A DNA stretch of 9,953 nucleotides. Origin: Actinomycetota bacterium. GTDB lineage: Bacteria; Actinomycetota; Actinomycetes; Streptosporangiales; Streptosporangiaceae. Positions 6,466 through 9,953 of this stretch are shown here, piece by piece (position 1 is the first letter of the stretch; each line of letters opens with the position of its first letter). Where the stretch lies: the NCBI GenBank assembly GCA_003242605.1, contig QGUZ01000183.1:1-9953 (forward strand). The letters are read 5' to 3'. Under the pieces are notes generated by a model. That model was not told the DNA's origin and searched no databases. It was given only the letters and a program-made list of their open reading frames with translations. Both the position numbers and the translations under genes were made by a program.

Positions 6466-9334
6466 GGGCGACCCTCAGACCATCGGCTTCGGAGTAATGC
6501 AGGTCGTAGCCTGCCAGGCGGGTACGACAGTTTTCGTCGAGGACGAGGATCAGCTCCCCGGCGAGCCAGTGACTGTCCTCGCTCTGCCAGGCCGGAATGC
6601 ACTGGGTCTCCAGTTCCTGGATCGCCCGGTCCAGCGTCTCCGGATCGGAGAACTGGTACGGCAGACGCAGGCCGCAGGCGGCGACGATGCGGGCGAGCCG
6701 TGGCTCGGGAACCGACTCGGTGGGGAGCTCCAGCCCGCCACGCCCATCCGACAGCCACGGCACGGTGATGAGGGCCCCGTCGGCGCGCCGCTGCACGACC
6801 AGCACCTCCAATGACTCTGGGGTGTCACGGACCTGGGCGCGGCCCTTCCGCGTGTCGTCCGCGTCGCCGACACCGGCGTCCAGCCAGCCGATCAGGGCAC
6901 TACCGGGCTTGCCGACCGGGTTGATCTGGAAGTCCTGTGCCTTCTGGTGCTGCTTGCTCCGCTGCAGCTCGTGCGCCTCTCGGGCGCGGGCCAGCGCATC
7001 CTGCCACTGCTCCGGGCCGACCGGCTCGGGCCCGTAGGCGCGCTGCACCAGTGGGCTGATGTCGTGCGGCAGCCGTACCACGTTGCCGGTGGGTGCGGTC
7101 CCCGACAGGTACGGCTCGAGCACGGCGGCCGCGCGCAGCAGCGGGTACAGGCCATAGACCCGCCGCGAGCCGGCCACCGGCTCGACCGGCGACGCCGCCC
7201 AGTCGGCTCCGGTCACCAGGCAGCGTGCGGGGCGCAGCCGCTCCGGGCGCTCGCTCTGCCCCTCGCCGCGCTGATGGCGGGGAAGACGGCCCATTCGTTG
7301 GGGCAGCAGGGCGATCGGGCAGAGGTCGGACACCAGAAGATCGAAATCGATATCCAGGGACTGCTCGGCGACCTGGCTCGCCACGACGATGTATGGGGCC
7401 GTCGGCCGTTGCTTGGCCGTGCCCGGAGGGCCGAAGAGCCTGAGCAGCGTGGCGTCCTTGTTCAGCCGGTCGAGGTCGAGGAAACGTGAATGTGCCACGA
7501 GCACGTTCTCGAAGGAGCCGCGGAGATGGTCGGCGGTCTCCAGCACCCGATCCACCGTGTTGCGGATCACCAGGGCGCATCCGCCGTCGGCGAGTTCCCG
7601 CCTCAGCCGCTCCGTCAGCGTGGGCAGATCGTCGTCGAGCCGTTCCAGATGGACGTCGATGTCCCGCCCGGATCCTGGAACGGCTTCGATCACCGGTGGC
7701 CGATCGCGCTCGACGGCCGTGATCAGCGGGTACCCGGAGGCGCTCTCGATCTCGGCAAGCGTGGTCGCGCCGCTGTAGGCTTCCGCGAGCTCCCGTCGGC
7801 GACGTGCGGGCAGCGTCGCCGACAGCACCACGACGGGCACCCCATAGGCGCCAAGCCAGGACAGCACCCGATCGAGGTACGCGTTCATATAGGTGTCGTA
7901 GGCGTGCGCCTCGTCGATGACGACGACCTTGCCCGCCAGCGCCAGGTGACGGAGCGCCAGGTGGCGGCTCTTCAGTCCCATGAAGAGAAGCTGGTCGATC
8001 GTCCCCACCCCGAACTCGGCGAGCATCGCCTTCTTCCGGCCCCGCAGCCACTGGTGGGCGATCAGCTCGGTTGACGCCGCCCGCCGGTCCGCGCGGGGCC
8101 GCCACTCCGATGGGGCGCCGTCGATCTCGACGCCTCGCACGGCGCGTCGACCAGCCCGTACCAGCTCGACGTACTGCTCGTTGAGGGCCGCCTTGGAGTG
8201 CGCCAGATGGACCGCCTGCCGCCCTTCCCGGCCTTCGAACATCCTGCCCAGCCAGCTCAGCAGGCGAGGGAACATCGCGTTCCCCGTGGCCATGGTGGGC
8301 AGCGCCACATAGCATCCACCGGCTTCTGATCGGGCCGCGAAAACCTCCGTCACCGCCAAGGCCGCCTCGGTCTTCCCCTCTCCCATCGGTGCTTCGATGA
8401 GCAGCAGCCCTGGTCGGCTCATCGCCTGGGCGATCTCCACCGCGCGCCGTTGCACCGGCCGGGGTTGCGCTCCGGAAGGCAGGGAAAAGCGTGCAGAGAA
8501 GATGTCCTCGATGGATGGAGGGATGGCCCGCCACGGCTTGGGCAGATCCAGCGCGCGCCACGCAGCGGACACGCGCTCATGCTCACCGACCTTCTGTGCG
8601 TCCGGAAAATATGGAAATAAGTCTGAATTGCTGGCGATCCAATCCGCCACAATCACCAGCCCGGTCAGCAGAACCTGCGCCTGCTGCGGAAGCTTGACGG
8701 ACCGCCAGTGCGGAAGTCGTTTTTGAACGCCGCACTCTTCCGCGCACCAGTCAAGCAATTCCCACTGCACGTCCCGCCATGACTGAGCGCATTCGGGACT
8801 GCGAAGCAGCTCGGGATGCCTGGTCACCTGCTGGATATCCAGGTGCGTAGGGGGCACGCCGTGATGTCCGCCAGCGACGATGGCGAGTTGCAAAGCGGCG
8901 GGTTTCGCCCAGCCGTGCCGTTCTATCAGCCACTCTCGCAGCAGGAGCATCCCGGCAAGCCCGTGCGGGGCCAGCCGACGATCGGGAAACTCCTTGTAGA
9001 ACGGCATGCCCAACCCCGTCGCCCGCATGGTCTCGGCCAGCGAGTCGACCTGGCAGGCGAAGGCCGGCGTCGCCTTCCCGATGTCGTGCGTCATCGCCGC
9101 CCATACCGCCAGGCGACGCGCGTCCTCGGCCCCCGCGGGCAGCGCCTGCTCCACCAACCGGCGCACCTGTGCCGGAAGCCACCCGTCCCACAGCAGCCCG
9201 GCTACGGCACCGCTATCCGCCATGTGCCGCCACAGTGGCAGCCAGCCCTCACTATCACGATCATGTTTGGCCCAGACCGCCCGCGCCGCCCTCGATAAGC
9301 CGTTGGACAGCCCTTGCCCTGATCCGCCCTCCAC
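6455..9334 (-). CDS. cas3: Cas3, HD nuclease-helicase of the I-E system
   Basis: 959-aa single-chain Cas3, recruited by target-bound Cascade to nick and processively degrade DNA. HD nuclease domain: H37 (WRHM), H83-D84 (THDIGK), H124 (APHG), H157-H158 (GGHHG) and D231 (ADWIAS). SF2 helicase: Walker A APMGEGKT (315-322), YVALPTMATG (342-351), FGVGTIDQLLF (441-451), DEAH (474-477), SAT (505-507), motif V region SQVAEQSLDIDFD (653-665) and motif VI QRMGRLPRH (679-687); the rest is the C-terminal domain. Around motif VI, PIALLPQRMGRLPRH differs from the PIDLLLQR-GRLHRH pattern I recall for relatives. Start is GTG 9334, the only usual start codon before the in-frame stop at 9389-9391; its ribosome-binding site is weak. 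Codons 13 and 239 are TTA. First gene of the operon. Confidence 0.95.
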   Translation of the reverse strand: MEGGSGQGLSNGLSRAARAVWAKHDRDSEGWLPLWRHMADSGAVAGLLWDGWLPAQVRRLVEQALPAGAEDARRLAVWAAMTHDIGKATPAFACQVDSLAETMRATGLGMPFYKEFPDRRLAPHGLAGMLLLREWLIERHGWAKPAALQLAIVAGGHHGVPPTHLDIQQVTRHPELLRSPECAQSWRDVQWELLDWCAEECGVQKRLPHWRSVKLPQQAQVLLTGLVIVADWIASNSDLFPYFPDAQKVGEHERVSAAWRALDLPKPWRAIPPSIEDIFSARFSLPSGAQPRPVQRRAVEIAQAMSRPGLLLIEAPMGEGKTEAALAVTEVFAARSEAGGCYVALPTMATGNAMFPRLLSWLGRMFEGREGRQAVHLAHSKAALNEQYVELVRAGRRAVRGVEIDGAPSEWRPRADRRAASTELIAHQWLRGRKKAMLAEFGVGTIDQLLFMGLKSRHLALRHLALAGKVVVIDEAHAYDTYMNAYLDRVLSWLGAYGVPVVVLSATLPARRRRELAEAYSGATTLAEIESASGYPLITAVERDRPPVIEAVPGSGRDIDVHLERLDDDLPTLTERLRRELADGGCALVIRNTVDRVLETADHLRGSFENVLVAHSRFLDLDRLNKDATLLRLFGPPGTAKQRPTAPYIVVASQVAEQSLDIDFDLLVSDLCPIALLPQRMGRLPRHQRGEGQSERPERLRPARCLVTGADWAASPVEPVAGSRRVYGLYPLLRAAAVLEPYLSGTAPTGNVVRLPHDISPLVQRAYGPEPVGPEQWQDALARAREAHELQRSKQHQKAQDFQINPVGKPGSALIGWLDAGVGDADDTRKGRAQVRDTPESLEVLVVQRRADGALITVPWLSDGRGGLELPTESVPEPRLARIVAACGLRLPYQFSDPETLDRAIQELETQCIPAWQSEDSHWLAGELILVLDENCRTRLAGYDLHYSEADGLRVAHAE

Positions 9335-9510
9335 GCCACGAAACCCAATATGATTGGCCGCAACCGAACATCTAAAGTCACCAAACTTTTATGAAATTGA
9401 GATCATGGATCGCTCTCGCGATAAACGAGTGCAGGCTTCACATTTTCCAATAATCGGACTTATGGGTTGTTCTCTGTCTTTCTGGGTCGCCAAGCTTGCC
9501 TCGCTACGAT
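9335..9510. promoter_or_regulatory. AT-rich gene-free stretch with the presumed cas operon promoter
   Basis: No credible gene lies between cas3 and array 2. About 9340-9480 is much richer in A+T than anything else here (for example TCTAAAGTCACCAAACTTTT at 9371-9390). As the first cas gene begins at 9334 and reads leftward, the cas promoter should be here, and any upstream control of array 2 must lie at the right side. I see no -35/-10 pair good enough to name. The short open frame across it (9354-9575, plus) resembles no protein and does not show the codon bias of the neighbours. Confidence 0.55.
9412..9432. repeat. Imperfect inverted repeat in the cas promoter region, possible operator
   Basis: GCTCTCG (9412-9418) and CGAGTGC (9426-9432) are complementary at 6 of 7 positions around a 7-nt CGATAAA centre. 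The location, about 80 nt upstream of the cas3 start, would suit a regulator site or the 5' end of the cas mRNA. Such short repeats are common by chance, so this is a pointer only. Confidence 0.2.
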
Positions 9511-9527
9511 GTCGGCATCAAGCCGAC
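9511..9527. repeat. Perfect 6-bp hairpin between the cas promoter region and leader 2
   Basis: GTCGGC (9511-9516), loop ATCAA, GCCGAC (9522-9527). There is no T-run on either side, so it is not a standard terminator. It sits where the AT-rich stretch ends and the region upstream of array 2 begins; it may insulate the two outward transcription units or bind a protein, or be chance. Confidence 0.25.
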
Positions 9528-9665
9528 CTCTTCACGCTTACTCCTCAACCGGCCTCGGGTTGGACGGCGAGTTGACCTGCCACGAAGACGATGTCCGGTA
9601 TGTCCAAATCTCGACAACTGCTCGAGAACTGCCGCCGCCACGAATAAACGTGCAGGTCAGCGAGT
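9528..9665 (+). promoter_or_regulatory. Leader of CRISPR array 2
   Basis: The 70 nt before the first repeat (9596-9665) match the array 1 leader without gaps at about 48 positions, keeping TATGTCC, TGCTCGA, GCAGGTCAG and the AGT next to the repeat. The leader-repeat junction is therefore 9665/9666. Further upstream TTGACC (9572-9577) resembles a -35 box, but the nearest -10-like TATGTC (9599-9604) is 21 nt away, too far for a confident promoter call. Outer boundary is arbitrary; similarity to leader 1 fades beyond about 9596. Confidence 0.78.
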
Positions 9666-9953
9666 GTGCTCCCCTCGCACGCGGGGATGGTCCGGCCATC
9701 CTAGCGCCAAAAGTTGGCCAAACTTCGTGCTCCCCTCGCACGCGGGGATGGTCCCCATACCCCCGTCCCGTTCTGGTGCGACGAGCCGTGCTCCCCTCGC
9801 ACGCGGGGATGGTCCCGTCATGCTCATAGGTCCAATCTAACCACGACCGTGCTCCCCTCGCACGCGGGGATGGTCCCTGGGCGGCGAGCACTCCCCGCCC
9901 GCCGACCGGGTGCTCCCCTCGCACGCGGGGATGGTCCCGGCACCCGGCCGTGC
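9666..9953 (+). CRISPR. CRISPR array 2, type I-E, at least five repeats, runs off right edge
   Basis: Five identical 28-nt units start at 9666, 9727, 9788, 9849 and 9910, exactly 61 nt apart. Each reads GTGCTCCCCTCGCACG followed by CGGGGATGGTCC; base 29 is G after the first unit and C after the other four. Four full 32-nt spacers lie at 9695-9726, 9756-9787, 9817-9848 and 9878-9909, with a partial fifth from 9939. The repeat is the actinobacterial I-E type: ATGGTCC(C) would be the crRNA 5' handle left after Cas6e cleavage. T at position 10 faces C17, so the predicted stem is only about 5 bp (T5-C9 with G18-A22). Leader and repeat order give plus-strand transcription. Confidence 0.98.

Noticed and set aside
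6900..8561. 553-aa open frame on the minus strand inside cas3
   Set aside because: Shifted frame of cas3 with Arg/Gly/Ala-rich composition; cas3 has all its motifs in the other frame.
9354..9575. 73-aa open frame in the AT-rich stretch after cas3
   Set aside because: No ribosome-binding site, no GC third-position bias, no recognisable protein features, and it runs into the leader region.
1..9953. An undescribed defence or accessory gene inside the locus
   Set aside because: All coding space is filled by the eight standard I-E genes; no insert, fusion or extra gene is present.

Overview
The window holds one complete type I-E CRISPR-Cas locus from a high-GC actinobacterium. The third-position GC bias, frequent GTG starts, ATGA/TGATG gene junctions and I-E protein sequences of the actinomycete kind (Streptomyces, Nonomuraea, Streptosporangium, Actinomadura and relatives) point to that group. 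The genus cannot be told from this window.

Layout, left to right: the leader end of CRISPR array 1 (1-118, read on the minus strand and running off the left edge); its leader (119-258); eight cas genes on the minus strand (259-9334), transcribed right to left as cas3, cse1/cas8e, cse2/cas11, cas7e, cas5e, cas6e, cas1, cas2; a gene-free, partly AT-rich stretch (9335-9665) that must carry the cas promoter on one strand and the leader of array 2 on the other; and CRISPR array 2 (9666-9953, plus strand, running off the right edge). No accessory gene, transposon, tRNA or rRNA is visible.

The genes should work as one system. Cas1-Cas2 insert new spacers at the leader end of each array. Cas6e cuts the array transcripts. 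Cse1, Cse2, Cas7e, Cas5e and Cas6e form Cascade around the crRNA, and Cas3 degrades the bound target. All junctions are overlapping or nearly so, apart from a 14-nt gap before cse2, so the eight genes are almost certainly one translationally coupled operon. Expected active-site residues are present in Cas1, Cas3 and Cas6e.

The cas content is ordinary; the unusual material is in the arrays and in cas3. The two arrays have homologous leaders (about 48 of 70 ungapped matches by eye next to the first repeat) and point outward, yet their repeats differ. Array 1 repeats are perfect palindromes with 12-bp arms and lack the usual crRNA 5' handle. Array 2 repeats keep the ATGGTCC handle but carry a T at position 10 that breaks the upper stem. 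cas3 also has two TTA leucine codons, the only ones I found in the operon, and proline substitutions around helicase motif VI.
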